A stretch of 64,000 nt of DNA from Microbacterium marinum. GTDB lineage: Bacteria > Actinomycetota > Actinomycetes > Actinomycetales > Microbacteriaceae. The notes beneath the pieces are model-generated. The model was given only the letters and a program-made list of their open reading frames with translations, was not told the DNA's origin and did not search any database. Below, one piece after another: positions 1 through 7,959 of the stretch (positions are counted from its first letter, which is position 1; every line of letters starts with the position of its first letter). The translations under genes and the position numbers were made by a program. Where the stretch lies: assembly GCF_014204835.1 (NCBI RefSeq), contig NZ_JACHMD010000001.1, positions 2,604,001 through 2,668,000 on the forward strand, written 5' to 3'.

Positions 1-1
1 C

Positions 2-556
2 GTCGAGCTGCACAACCTGCAGCGCCAGATCGCGCATCGAGTCGACGACATCGGCACCCTGAAGACGGACAGCGCTGCCCGCGCCGTCGCCGCGCTCTCA
101 CCGCACACGACGGTGACCCCGATCACTGCTCGCCTCGACGACGCCAACGCGGTGGAGTTGCTCAGCGGAGCCGACGTCGTGATCGACACGAGCGACTCCT
201 TCGCGACCCGTCGCGCCGTCGCCGCGGCCACTGAAGCACTCGGACTGCCCCTAGTGTGGGGCGCGGTCAGAGAGTGGCACGCACAGATCACGGTCTTCTG
301 GTCGACGCCTCCCGAGGGCGACCCCGTCGTCCTGAACGACCTCTTCGCGGTCGGCACCGAAGGCGACCCGCCCACCTGCGCGCAGGTCGGCGTGCTGGGC
401 GCGCTCTGCGTGCAGGTCGGCGGCGTGCTGGCCACCGAAGTCGTCAAGCTCGTCACCGGTGCGGGCCAACCGCTGCTCGGACGCATGATGGTGCTCGACG
501 CGCTCTCCGGGCGCCAGCACGAGCTCGCCCTCCGATCGGCGAAGGCGGCGGGATGA
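2..556 (+). CDS. moeB: ThiF/MoeB-type sulfur-carrier adenylyltransferase, 5' end outside window
   Basis: Activates the C-terminal glycine of a MoaD/ThiS-type sulfur carrier by adenylation, here probably for molybdopterin synthesis. The frame is open from base 2 and enters with VELHNLQRQ, the E1-type motif that follows the nucleotide-binding loop, then shows DVVIDTSDSFATR and the CAQVGVLG segment near the end of the fold. The first zinc CxxC found in most MoeB/ThiF proteins is replaced by VVLNDLF, so the zinc site looks lost. There is no C-terminal rhodanese domain. The stop overlaps moeA (ATGA), so the two are translationally coupled. The MoeB assignment rests on context; a ThiF role cannot be excluded. 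Confidence 0.85.
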   Translation, partial: VELHNLQRQIAHRVDDIGTLKTDSAARAVAALSPHTTVTPITARLDDANAVELLSGADVVIDTSDSFATRRAVAAATEALGLPLVWGAVREWHAQITVFWSTPPEGDPVVLNDLFAVGTEGDPPTCAQVGVLGALCVQVGGVLATEVVKLVTGAGQPLLGRMMVLDALSGRQHELALRSAKAAG

Positions 557-1785
557 ACGACATGCGCAGCGTCGAGGAGCAGCTCGCCCGGGTCCTCGCG
601 GCGGTCCGCGTCGTCCCGACCGACGTCATCCCCGTCCATGACGCGGCGGGGCGCACGCTCGCCGCACCCGCGACGGCCACCCACGACATCCCGCTGTTCG
701 ACAATTCGGCGATGGACGGCTTCGCGGTGCGCGCCGCCGACGTCGCGGATGCCTCCCCGGACAATCCGGTCACCCTCCGCGTCGTCGCGGACCTGCCGGC
801 CGGCGTGTCGACCGACCCTCGCCTCACCGCCGGTGAGGCCGCCAGGATCATGACCGGCTCACCGACGCCATCCGACGCCGACGCGATCGTGCCGTTCGAG
901 AGCACGGTCGACGGCCTCGCGGACTCCCTCGACGTGGTCCGAGTGATCGAGGCGCCCGCGCCGGGCGCCTTCGTCCGCCGACGCGGTGCCGACCTGCACG
1001 CCGGAGACGTGGTCATCCCCGCCGGCGAACGGATGGGCGCCTTCCAGGTGGCCGCGGCCGTGGCCGCAGGCGTTGCCGACGTGACCGTGACGCGCGCACC
1101 ACGCGTGGCAGTCGTCTCCACCGGCAGCGAGCTGCTCACCCCCGGCGAGACGCCACGGCGCGGGCTCATCCCCGACTCGAACGGGCCGCTCCTCGAACGC
1201 CTCGTCGCCGACGCCGACGCCGACCTCGTCTTCACCGCGCGGGTCGCGGACGAAGGCGAGGGGGTTGCCCAGGCCACCGCCGCCGCCCGCGAGGCGGGGG
1301 TCGACGTCATCGTGTTCACCGGTGGGGTCAGCGCGGGGGCGTACGAGCCGGTCCGTGCCGCCTTCGACGGACACGGCGAGGTCGAGTTCGTCCGCGTCTC
1401 GATGCAACCGGGCAAGCCGCAGGCGTTCGGGGTGGTGGGCGACGCGTGCCTCGTCTTCGGCCTGCCCGGCAACCCGGTGAGCGTCGCCGTGTCGTTCGAG
1501 GTGTTCGTGCGTCCCGCGCTCCTCGCCCTGCAGGGCAGGAACGAGCGCTTCCGTCCGCACCTGACGCTCCGAGCCGCGGAATCGTGGCGCACCCCGCCAG
1601 GTCGCCGGCAGTACCTGCCCGCGGTCGTCGACCTCGCCGAGCGGACCGTACGCCCCGCGACCGCGGGAGGATCGGGGTCGCACCTGGCCGGTGGGCTGGC
1701 ACGCGCGTCGGCCTTCGCCATCGTGCCCGCCGACGTGGCCGAGGTCGCCGTCGGCGACGAGGTAGATGTCATGCTGGTCGGATGA
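553..1785 (+). CDS. moeA: Molybdopterin molybdotransferase MoeA
   Basis: Inserts molybdate into adenylated molybdopterin, the last general step of Moco synthesis. The 410-residue product has the expected length and motifs: PLFDNSAMDGFAV near the N-terminus, IMTGSP in domain II, the GGVSAG segment of the MogA-like domain III, and GLPGNPVS before the C-terminal beta domain. The ATG at 553 overlaps the moeB stop by four bases and was preferred over in-frame upstream codons because homology starts just after it. The stop in turn overlaps moaC. This is a compact Moco operon on the plus strand. Confidence 0.95.
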   Translation: MNDMRSVEEQLARVLAAVRVVPTDVIPVHDAAGRTLAAPATATHDIPLFDNSAMDGFAVRAADVADASPDNPVTLRVVADLPAGVSTDPRLTAGEAARIMTGSPTPSDADAIVPFESTVDGLADSLDVVRVIEAPAPGAFVRRRGADLHAGDVVIPAGERMGAFQVAAAVAAGVADVTVTRAPRVAVVSTGSELLTPGETPRRGLIPDSNGPLLERLVADADADLVFTARVADEGEGVAQATAAAREAGVDVIVFTGGVSAGAYEPVRAAFDGHGEVEFVRVSMQPGKPQAFGVVGDACLVFGLPGNPVSVAVSFEVFVRPALLALQGRNERFRPHLTLRAAESWRTPPGRRQYLPAVVDLAERTVRPATAGGSGSHLAGGLARASAFAIVPADVAEVAVGDEVDVMLVG

Positions 1786-2279
1786 GCTTTCCCCACCTCG
1801 ACTCGGCCGGTCGCGCGCACATGGTCGACGTCACCGCGAAGCAGCCGACCGTGCGCACCGCGACAGCGCGCGGCTTCGTCCGCTGCAGCGCGGACGTCGT
1901 CGCCGCGCTCCGTGACGGCTCGGCCCCGAAGGGCGACGTGATCGCCGTGGCTCGCATCGCCGGCATCCAAGCAGCCAAGTCCACAGCAGGCCTGCTGCCC
2001 CTGGCGCACGTGATCGGCGTGCACCGCGCCTCGGTCGAGCTCGAGGTCGTCGCCGACGGCGTAGAGATCGAGGCGACCGTCGGAACGGCGGACCGCACCG
2101 GCGTCGAGATGGAAGCGCTGACCGCGGTATCGGTGACGGCACTCGCCGTCGTCGACATGGTGAAGGGGCTCGACCGGTCGGTCATGATCGAAGACGTCCG
2201 CATCGTCGCCAAGTCGGGCGGTCGATCGGGCGACTGGGTGCGGCCCGGTGAAGCCGGCCCGGAGAGGGACCAGTCATGA
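1782..2279 (+). CDS. moaC: Cyclic pyranopterin monophosphate synthase MoaC
   Basis: Completes conversion of GTP to cyclic pyranopterin monophosphate together with MoaA. The 165-residue protein carries the family signatures HMVDVT, KSTAGLLPLAH, TGVEMEALTAVSVTALAV and KSGG. It starts at an ATG overlapping the moeA stop and its own stop overlaps moaD, so moeB-moeA-moaC-moaD form one chain of ATGA junctions. No moaA is visible in the window, so the partner radical SAM enzyme must be encoded elsewhere. Confidence 0.95.
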   Translation: MSFPHLDSAGRAHMVDVTAKQPTVRTATARGFVRCSADVVAALRDGSAPKGDVIAVARIAGIQAAKSTAGLLPLAHVIGVHRASVELEVVADGVEIEATVGTADRTGVEMEALTAVSVTALAVVDMVKGLDRSVMIEDVRIVAKSGGRSGDWVRPGEAGPERDQS

Positions 2280-2509
2280 CCACCGTGCGGTACTTCGCGG
2301 CAGCGGCCGAAGCGGCCGGCACGGAGACCGAGGAACGCAACGAGGCCACGCTCGCCGAGCTCCGCACCGCCGTTCTCAACGAGCACCCGAAGCTGTTCCT
2401 GGTCCTCCCGGACTGCGCGGTCCTCGTCGATGGCGTGCGGACTGACGGCGACATCTCGCTCGCGAACGCACGCCTGATCGATGTGCTGCCGCCCTTCGCG
2501 GGCGGCTGA
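2276..2509 (+). CDS. moaD: Molybdopterin synthase sulfur carrier subunit MoaD
   Basis: Small ubiquitin-fold sulfur carrier of 77 residues ending in Gly-Gly (PPFAGG), the residue pair that is adenylated by MoeB and thiocarboxylated. TTVRYFAAAAEAAG at the start and the LPPFAGG tail are typical of MoaD. It ends the plus-strand operon and converges on moaE, which encodes its partner subunit on the opposite strand, with only three bases between the stops. Confidence 0.93.
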   Translation: MTTVRYFAAAAEAAGTETEERNEATLAELRTAVLNEHPKLFLVLPDCAVLVDGVRTDGDISLANARLIDVLPPFAGG

Positions 2510-2512
2510 GCC

Positions 2513-2941
2513 TCAGCTCCCGATGCCCTTCCAGGCCGTGGTGCCGTCGGCTTCGAGCTGACGCTTCCAGACGGGCAGGTCGGTCTTGATCGTCTCGATG
2601 ACGGCGCGGCAGACCTCGAACGCTTCGGCGCGATGCTCTGAAGCGACGGCGATCACCACCGCCGCGTCTCCGACCTCGAGATGCCCGACGCGGTGACTGA
2701 CGGCGACGACGGCGCCCGCCTCGCCCCCGGCTTCGGCCGCGATCCGTGCCAACGTCTGCTCGGCATCGGGGTGCGCGCTGTATTCGAGTCCCACGACCCC
2801 GGTCCGCGCGTCCGGGTCGTTGTCACGCACCCTGCCGACGAAGGTCGTGACGGCGCCGTACGCCGGGCTCTCGACGGCGCGCATGTGCGCATCGAGGTCG
2901 AGGGGTGTCTCCTCGATGCGCGCGATCTTCACGGTGTTCAC
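2513..2941 (-). CDS. moaE: Molybdopterin synthase catalytic subunit MoaE
   Basis: With MoaD it forms molybdopterin synthase, which adds the dithiolene sulfurs. The 142-residue product shows GAVTTFVGRVRD, LEYSAHPDAEQ, SHRVGHLEVGDAAVVIAV and the catalytic lysine region DLPVWKRQ...TTAWKGIG. The GTG start at 2941 overlaps the stop of mogA upstream (GTGA), so the two are coupled. This places both subunits of one enzyme on convergent transcripts. Confidence 0.95.
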   Translation of the reverse strand: MNTVKIARIEETPLDLDAHMRAVESPAYGAVTTFVGRVRDNDPDARTGVVGLEYSAHPDAEQTLARIAAEAGGEAGAVVAVSHRVGHLEVGDAAVVIAVASEHRAEAFEVCRAVIETIKTDLPVWKRQLEADGTTAWKGIGS

Positions 2942-3426
2942 GAGTGGTCCCCGCCCTTCATCTGATCGATCACGTGCGCGGCGACCGACACGATCACCGG
3001 GATGCCGGAGGCCACTGCCCCGGTCGACCCGGGGAGGTTCACGACGAGCGCGCCCTCCGGTTCCACCACGCCCGCCACGCCGCGTGACAACACGGACAAG
3101 GGGGTGTCGGCAACACCGACGCGTCGCAACTCGTCCGCGATACCCGGGACGCTTCGGGTCAGCACGCGTTCCGTCCCCTCGGGTGTCCGATCGCGCGGGC
3201 CCACCCCCGTGCCCCCGGTCGTGACGACGAGCCGGGCGCCCGTGGCGATCGCGCGTCGGACGGCCTCCTCCACCGAATCGGCACCGTCGGGAACGATTTC
3301 GCTGCCCGATGATGCGATGCCCGCCTCGTCGAGCAGACGGACCGCGAGCGGCCCGCCACGATCCTCACGCTCCCCCGCGGCAGACCGGTCGGAGACGGTA
3401 ATCACGTAGGCGAGAAAAGACGACAC
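2938..3426 (-). CDS. mogA: Molybdopterin adenylyltransferase, MogA/MoaB type
   Basis: Adenylates molybdopterin before molybdate insertion by MoeA. The 162-residue protein begins with VITVSDRSAAGE and carries the TTGGTGVGPRDRTPE motif that binds the pterin, plus NLPGSTGAV. The GTG start is preceded by TAGGGT exactly six bases upstream (3433-3438, minus strand), which suggests a leaderless transcript starting at the codon itself. It lies 19 bases after the molybdoenzyme gene and is coupled to moaE. MogA and MoaB are hard to separate from sequence alone. Confidence 0.9.
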   Translation of the reverse strand: MSSFLAYVITVSDRSAAGEREDRGGPLAVRLLDEAGIASSGSEIVPDGADSVEEAVRRAIATGARLVVTTGGTGVGPRDRTPEGTERVLTRSVPGIADELRRVGVADTPLSVLSRGVAGVVEPEGALVVNLPGSTGAVASGIPVIVSVAAHVIDQMKGGDHS

Positions 3427-3445
3427 GCGCTCACCCTAGACGCGC

Positions 3446-5017
3446 TCACGAGACCGTGATGAGTGACCGCTGCCATCCCGACGAACCGTCGGGGGCGATC
3501 GGCGCGCGCTCCTCGATCTGGAGGTCGCCGTTCTTGTTCACCGCTCGAACCGCGACGTAGTGCGTGCCGGGGGTGGCATCCCATTCCATGACCCACTGCA
3601 CCCACGTGTCCTCGTTGATGGGCTTGGACAGCTTGGCGGGCTTCCACTCGCCGTCGTCGATGCTCACTTCGACGCGCTCGATGCCCACGGTCTGGGCCCA
3701 CGCGACGCCGGCGACGGGCACCTTGCCCGCCTTGACCGGCGTGCCGGATTTCGGCGTGTCCAGTCGCGAGGCGAACTTGATGGGAGCCTCGGCGCTGTAG
3801 CCGCGCGGCGTCCAGTACGCCTCATCCTCCGCGAACGTCGTGACCTTGAGTTCGGTGACCCACTTCGTCGCGGACACGTAGCCGTAGAGGCCCGGGACGA
3901 CCATGCGGACGGGGAACCCGTGCTCGGGCGGGAGCGGCTCGCCGTTCATCGCGACAGCGAGGATCGCGTCGATACCGTCATCGGTGACCGCCGAAAGCGG
4001 CGTACTCGCGGTGTATCCATCGACACTGCGCGAGAGCACCATGTCGGCGCCGGACTGAGGTCCGGCCATCGCCAGCACATCGCGTAGCGGCACACCCTGC
4101 CAGACGGCGTTGCCGACGAGCCCGCCACCGACCTCGTTCGACACGCAGGTCAACGTGATGGCGTATTCGTCGAGCCCCATGTCGAGCAGGTCTTGGAAGG
4201 TCAACTCGATGCGCTGGTCGACCATTCCGTCGATCACGAGGGTCCACGTCTCAGGGTCGACGGTGGGCACGGTGAGGGCGGTGTCGACGCGGTAGAAGTC
4301 TGCGTTAGGAGTGATCAGTGGGCTGAGGCCTTTGACGTCGAGCTCCGCACCCGACGGGATCGACACCGTCGATCGCGGTGCCGGCAGCTTGATCGCCTTG
4401 CGGATGGCTTCGGCCGATGACGTCACCGCGCTGACCGTGCGACCGGCGATGCCCACGACGATCGCGGATGCGCCCGCAATCGTGGTCAGCATGAGGAACC
4501 TGCGGCGATCGAGGTGACGCGAGTGCGCGGGATTCTCCGGTACGGGGGCAGCCGTCGATGCCTCCCGCCACGCGCGCAGGCGGCGGCCCAGGATCACCAG
4601 GATCACGACGCCGCCGATGGTTCCCAGAATCGGCGGCAGGTACGCGAGCACCGTCGCCTCAGCCCGAGTGACGATCGCGGCACCCGAGAGCACTCCCGCG
4701 AGACCGATGGCGATCGCGCCGAGATGGGGGCGCACGTACTGGAGGATGCCCGCGATCGCGGACGCGATGAGCACCGCGAGGCCCAGCCCGACGAGGAGCG
4801 CGATCTTGTCGTACTCGCCGAACGTGGTGATCGCGAACTCCTTGAGAGGCCGCGGGACGATGTCGATGACGAAGGCACCGACCGCGAGGATCGGGCTCGC
4901 GGTCCGGGCGAAGACGAGGGCGGCGAGCTCGGCGACCGCGAGGAACACCGCGCCCGCGACGACGCCGGCCACGGCTGCCCATGCGATGAACCTCTTACCG
5001 CTGCGTGGAGTGGTCAT
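3446..5017 (-). CDS. Membrane-anchored sulfite-oxidase-fold molybdopterin oxidoreductase
   Basis: A 523-residue molybdoenzyme. The first ~200 residues contain about six hydrophobic helices, the last following an RRRFLMLTT stretch; the rest is an extracytoplasmic catalytic part. Residues from about 215 form the Oxidored_molyb domain with the candidate molybdenum-ligand cysteine at about 291 in TLTCVSNEVGG, followed by a Mo-co dimerisation domain containing VPVAGVAWAQTVGIERVEVSIDDG. No heme domain is present, so the electron partner is unknown. It sits at the head of the minus-strand mogA-moaE unit, so it may be the main consumer of the cofactor made here. Substrate is not predictable. Confidence 0.88.
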   Translation of the reverse strand: MTTPRSGKRFIAWAAVAGVVAGAVFLAVAELAALVFARTASPILAVGAFVIDIVPRPLKEFAITTFGEYDKIALLVGLGLAVLIASAIAGILQYVRPHLGAIAIGLAGVLSGAAIVTRAEATVLAYLPPILGTIGGVVILVILGRRLRAWREASTAAPVPENPAHSRHLDRRRFLMLTTIAGASAIVVGIAGRTVSAVTSSAEAIRKAIKLPAPRSTVSIPSGAELDVKGLSPLITPNADFYRVDTALTVPTVDPETWTLVIDGMVDQRIELTFQDLLDMGLDEYAITLTCVSNEVGGGLVGNAVWQGVPLRDVLAMAGPQSGADMVLSRSVDGYTASTPLSAVTDDGIDAILAVAMNGEPLPPEHGFPVRMVVPGLYGYVSATKWVTELKVTTFAEDEAYWTPRGYSAEAPIKFASRLDTPKSGTPVKAGKVPVAGVAWAQTVGIERVEVSIDDGEWKPAKLSKPINEDTWVQWVMEWDATPGTHYVAVRAVNKNGDLQIEERAPIAPDGSSGWQRSLITVS

Positions 5018-5197
5018 GTCCGTCCCTTCATTGGTCTATTCGGAACGGACACCGAATCAGATGTGCGCTGCACGGATGCCGGCGATGCTCCGACCTCACT
5101 CTCGCGCCTTCCGAACCGGAAAACTCGGACTTGCGCCTGCCGGCTTCGACCCGAACGTGACGTCGGGTTGGTCGGCGGGCCTCGGTAGGGTTCGGGG

Positions 5198-5602
5198 ATG
5201 GAGAACGCGGACGCCGGCTGTCAGATCATTCTGGTGAACCCGGCCGGTTCGGTTCTGCTGCAGCTGCGAGACGACATTCCGAGCATCCCGTTCCCCGGCA
5301 TGTGGGCTCTCCCCGGAGGGATGCTGGAGCCCGGCGAACTCCCGCTCGACTGCATCCTTCGGGAAGTGGACGAGGAGCTCGGGGCGCGACTCGACCCCAG
5401 CACCGTGACGCACGTCGTCTCGAAGACGCGGTCCTACGGGCTCGAGCACACCTTCACCGCGCCATTCGCCGCAACCGTAGACGAGATCGATCTCACCGAG
5501 GGGCAACGCGTGGAGTGGTTCACGCCAGAACAGATCGAGAGCCTCGCGCTCGCCTACGAGGACGACGACGTCCTCGAGTCCTTCTTCGCGGCTCGCTTGT
5601 AG
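5198..5602 (+). CDS. NUDIX hydrolase
   Basis: Hydrolyses a nucleoside diphosphate linked to another moiety; substrate unknown. The 134-residue protein has a complete Nudix box at residues 41-63 (GMLEPGE, then REVDEELG). The ATG at 5198 follows TAGGGT (5186-5191) by six bases with no Shine-Dalgarno, indicating a leaderless start. It stands alone, divergent from the molybdoenzyme gene. Confidence 0.88.
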   Translation: MENADAGCQIILVNPAGSVLLQLRDDIPSIPFPGMWALPGGMLEPGELPLDCILREVDEELGARLDPSTVTHVVSKTRSYGLEHTFTAPFAATVDEIDLTEGQRVEWFTPEQIESLALAYEDDDVLESFFAARL

Positions 5603-5675
5603 GCTGCCCGCCAACGCTCGGGATATCCGCCGGGAGGAGGAGTCGGCTCTTTCGTGAACTCACTACCTTGGCACC

Positions 5676-5792
5676 ATGGATATCTCCTCGATGTTGATGG
5701 GCGCCTCGATCGCATCGATCGCGTGGATCATCTTCGTACCGTGGTCGAAGCTGAAGCGATTGAAAGAGCTCGACGAACGCACGAGTGAGTGA
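5676..5792 (+). CDS. Possible 38-residue single-pass membrane peptide
   Basis: Open frame from ATG 5676 encoding one hydrophobic helix (MGASIASIAWIIFVP) followed by a basic, then charged tail (WSKLKRLKELDERTSE). The helix plus positive flank is what a real small membrane protein would show, and codons are plausible. There is no convincing ribosome binding site, no recognised family and no operon partner, so it may be chance. Confidence 0.3.
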   Translation: MDISSMLMGASIASIAWIIFVPWSKLKRLKELDERTSE

Positions 5793-5831
5793 CGGACCGC
5801 CGCTCTCCGGCGCGTGGCCGTAGGCCGTTCA

Positions 5832-5871
5832 CACAAAAAGGAAGCCCCGACTGTTACCACACAGCCGGGGC
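5832..5871 (-). terminator. Rho-independent terminator, minus strand
   Basis: The arms GCCCCGACTG (5844-5853) and CAGCCGGGGC (5862-5871) pair with one mismatch. Read on the minus strand the hairpin is followed by TTCCTTTTTGTG, a good uridine tract. No protein gene on the minus strand runs into it, which is why a small RNA is proposed just upstream. Confidence 0.6.
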
Positions 5872-5896
5872 GAGACGAATGAGAAGTTCGCCTATC
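5836..5896 (-). ncRNA. Candidate small RNA of about 60 nt
   Basis: On the minus strand a TAGACT hexamer (5903-5908) lies about 30 bases before the terminator hairpin at 5844-5871. A transcript starting near 5896 would be about 60 nt and end in the terminator, with no open reading frame of note. The -35 region is weak. The arrangement promoter-short body-terminator is seen in the sequence; that it is a functional RNA is inference. Confidence 0.3.
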
Positions 5897-6216
5897 GAGG
5901 TCAGTCTACCGTGCGCACCTGAGAGCTCGCCCGTTCCGACTTGACGCACCTCCGGCTACCGCATTTGTCCAGCGCGCGGCAAGGCTGCGCAGGCCGACAT
6001 CGAGGCGGCGCGCCGTTCTGCGGAGATCGACGAACACGCGGCGCAGGCCGCGCGGCGACGCGCCACATCGGAACTGATCAGATACGTTCGCTGCTCCCCC
6101 GGGTGGTGAGCGACCGCGACCCCGACGATGCAGTGCGGGACGACGCCATCGGGCATTGGCGTGCACGTCGCGCACCGTGAACTGACGGCACCCAGCGCAC
6201 CCGGTTGAGGTCGCAC

Positions 6217-6253
6217 TTGACTGACGCGCTAGATACGTGTCATATCTAAGTAC
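6217..6253 (+). promoter_or_regulatory. padR promoter and probable PadR operator
   Basis: TTGACT at 6217-6222 can serve as -35. The palindrome AGATA-N7-TATCT (6231-6247) overlaps the -10 region (ATATCT, 6242-6247), which lies six bases before the GTG start of padR. Repressor binding here would block transcription, so autoregulation is likely. Confidence 0.5.
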
Positions 6254-6601
6254 GTGAGTGAAGTCGCGGGGCACTGGCCGCCGGCCTGGATCCGAGCAGC
6301 GATAGGGACGGGCGTGCTCGCCGTGCTCGCGGAGGAGCCGCGGCACGGCTATGCGATCGCCCTCGCGTTGGAATCGAGAGGGCTCGGCAGACCGCGCGGC
6401 GGGTCGCTCTATCCGACACTCGCCGGGCTCGAGGCAGACGGAGCAATCGTGGCGATATGGGAATCGGGGGAATCCGGCCCAGGGCGTCGGACCTACTCGC
6501 TCACTCCCGCAGGCCTTGAACGACTCTCCGACGAGCGTGCGAAGTGGATGGAACTCACGCTCGCACTGGGCGACTCAGAAGGAACGAACGGCGATGCCTG
6601 A
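6254..6601 (+). CDS. PadR family transcriptional regulator
   Basis: 115-residue PadR-type winged-helix protein: GVLAVLAEEPRHGYAIALAL, then the GRPRGGSLYPTLAGLEADGAI recognition region and the wing RRTYSLTPAGLERL. The GTG start appears leaderless and overlaps a palindromic operator. Its stop overlaps the next gene by eight bases, so it is co-translated with a membrane protein, a common PadR arrangement in which the regulator controls a membrane or transport partner. Confidence 0.9.
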   Translation: MSEVAGHWPPAWIRAAIGTGVLAVLAEEPRHGYAIALALESRGLGRPRGGSLYPTLAGLEADGAIVAIWESGESGPGRRTYSLTPAGLERLSDERAKWMELTLALGDSEGTNGDA

Positions 6602-7598
6602 GCAGAATCTTGACGCCCTCGCGAGCGCCTTCCGAGACGTCCGCGGCGCTGACGAGGACGCATTGTGGTTGGCGGAAGCGTCTGCCTTCCTCACGATGCG
6701 GGGCCTCGACCATGACTCGGTGATCCGCAGGACCACCCCACTGTTGAGCTCGCTCAGAGCATCCGGGCTGTCCGCCTTGGACACGTTCGGCCCTGCGCAC
6801 GCGTGGGCCGCGAACATTGCACCGGAAGAACCCGACCGCACAGCCCGGAAAGTCCGGCCAGACCCTGTCGGCCTGATCCTCCGATGGCTCGCGTACGCCT
6901 CGGGGATCGCCGCGGCGTTTCTCGCCGTCGGCATCCTGTCGACCTCAACGCATGCCGATCCTCTGACTCCCTTCTTGATCGGGTCCGCGTCCTCGTCGCT
7001 GATCGTGTGCTTCCAGCTGATGAGCTCGAGCGCCGGACGACCCCGCGCGCTCGTCGTCACACTGCTGCTCGGAGTGGCGATCTGCGCCGTGATCACCTGG
7101 GGAATCCTCCGGGCAGAGCCGAGCGCCTGGCTTCCACAGGCGCAGTGGCCCTTGCTCGCCACGGCCGCGTCGATCGCGCTCGCGTCCGGGATCACCCTTG
7201 CCCTGCGACGCCACCACTCAACGCAGCCCGTTTCGCACGACGATGAGGCGTGGGCGCGCGAGGCGACACGGGCGTTGCACGACCGCGGGGATGTAGCGCC
7301 CCATGACGTACGCCGCGTGATTCGAGAAGCACGCGAATACTCCTCCGACTCCGGGACTCCGCTCCACGACGAGTTCGGATCTCCCGATGCTTTCGCGGCG
7401 TCGCTGCCCGCGCCCGCGCGGACATCAGCGAGTGTCCACGTCCTCCTCGTCATCACGGCTGCGGCGAGCCTGTCGCTCTCCTTTCGCGTGACCTCGTCGG
7501 GTGAGTGGGATCTGATCTCCTGCGCACTGATCGCACTGATCGCGGCGTCGGTCGCCACGGTAGCCGTCAGGTCGTGGCGGAGCCGACGGAGGAGCTGA
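6594..7598 (+). CDS. Membrane protein co-transcribed with PadR
   Basis: 334 residues with a soluble N-terminal ~90 residues, about four hydrophobic helices in the middle (from GLILRWLAYASGIAAAFLAVGIL), a cytoplasmic linker and two more helices at the C-terminus ending in RSWRSRRRS. The layout resembles HAAS/DUF1700-type proteins that accompany PadR regulators, but no clear domain signature is visible, so the function is unknown. ATG 6594 has AAGGAACG upstream. Confidence 0.75.
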   Translation: MPEQNLDALASAFRDVRGADEDALWLAEASAFLTMRGLDHDSVIRRTTPLLSSLRASGLSALDTFGPAHAWAANIAPEEPDRTARKVRPDPVGLILRWLAYASGIAAAFLAVGILSTSTHADPLTPFLIGSASSSLIVCFQLMSSSAGRPRALVVTLLLGVAICAVITWGILRAEPSAWLPQAQWPLLATAASIALASGITLALRRHHSTQPVSHDDEAWAREATRALHDRGDVAPHDVRRVIREAREYSSDSGTPLHDEFGSPDAFAASLPAPARTSASVHVLLVITAAASLSLSFRVTSSGEWDLISCALIALIAASVATVAVRSWRSRRRS

Positions 7599-7677
7599 CC
7601 TCTCGATCCCGAAGCGCGAGTCGGCCGCCAGCGACCGGCGTGGGTGCTCCCGATCGGCTCCGTGCCATGCTGTGCAC

Positions 7678-7959
7678 ATGCCCGATCACCTCCGGAGACA
7701 CGGCGCCTGGCTGTGGCTCGGCGTCGCCGCGGTCGTCGCCGTCGCAATCGTGTGGGCCCCTGTGGTGACTGTCGTCAGCTACGGCGACGCTCCGAGCGGA
7801 TCGGTCACGCTGACGGAGATGCGCTCCGCAATCGGGCTGCCCACGTCCCTTGCCCTGTGGCTCGCGGTCACTGCGGTCGCCGTCGCCGCGACCGTGGTGG
7901 CCGCGTGGATGGCGAGCCTCCCTCGGACTAGGCGGTCGCTTCGGCGTAGGGCCAGGTGA
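7678..7959 (+). CDS. Small two-helix membrane protein
   Basis: 93 residues with two hydrophobic segments (LWLGVAAVVAVAIVWAPVVTVV and LALWLAVTAVAVAATVVAAWMA) and an Arg-rich end. The ATG at 7678 follows CATGCT by six bases, the leaderless pattern seen at other genes here. The 3' end overlaps the convergent MerR gene by 32 bases. No family is recognised. Confidence 0.55.
   Translation: MPDHLRRHGAWLWLGVAAVVAVAIVWAPVVTVVSYGDAPSGSVTLTEMRSAIGLPTSLALWLAVTAVAVAATVVAAWMASLPRTRRSLRRRAR

Larger units (their letters stand above)
5793..6230. other. Gene-poor stretch
   Basis: Apart from the terminator and candidate small RNA described separately, no intact gene is visible. Between about 5969 and 6106 the plus strand reads like coding sequence (an Ala/Arg/Glu-rich helix, DIEAARRSAEIDEHAAQAARR) but it has no start and stops at 6107; the next frame continues to 6180. 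This could be a decayed gene end; no family is recognised. Confidence 0.3.
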
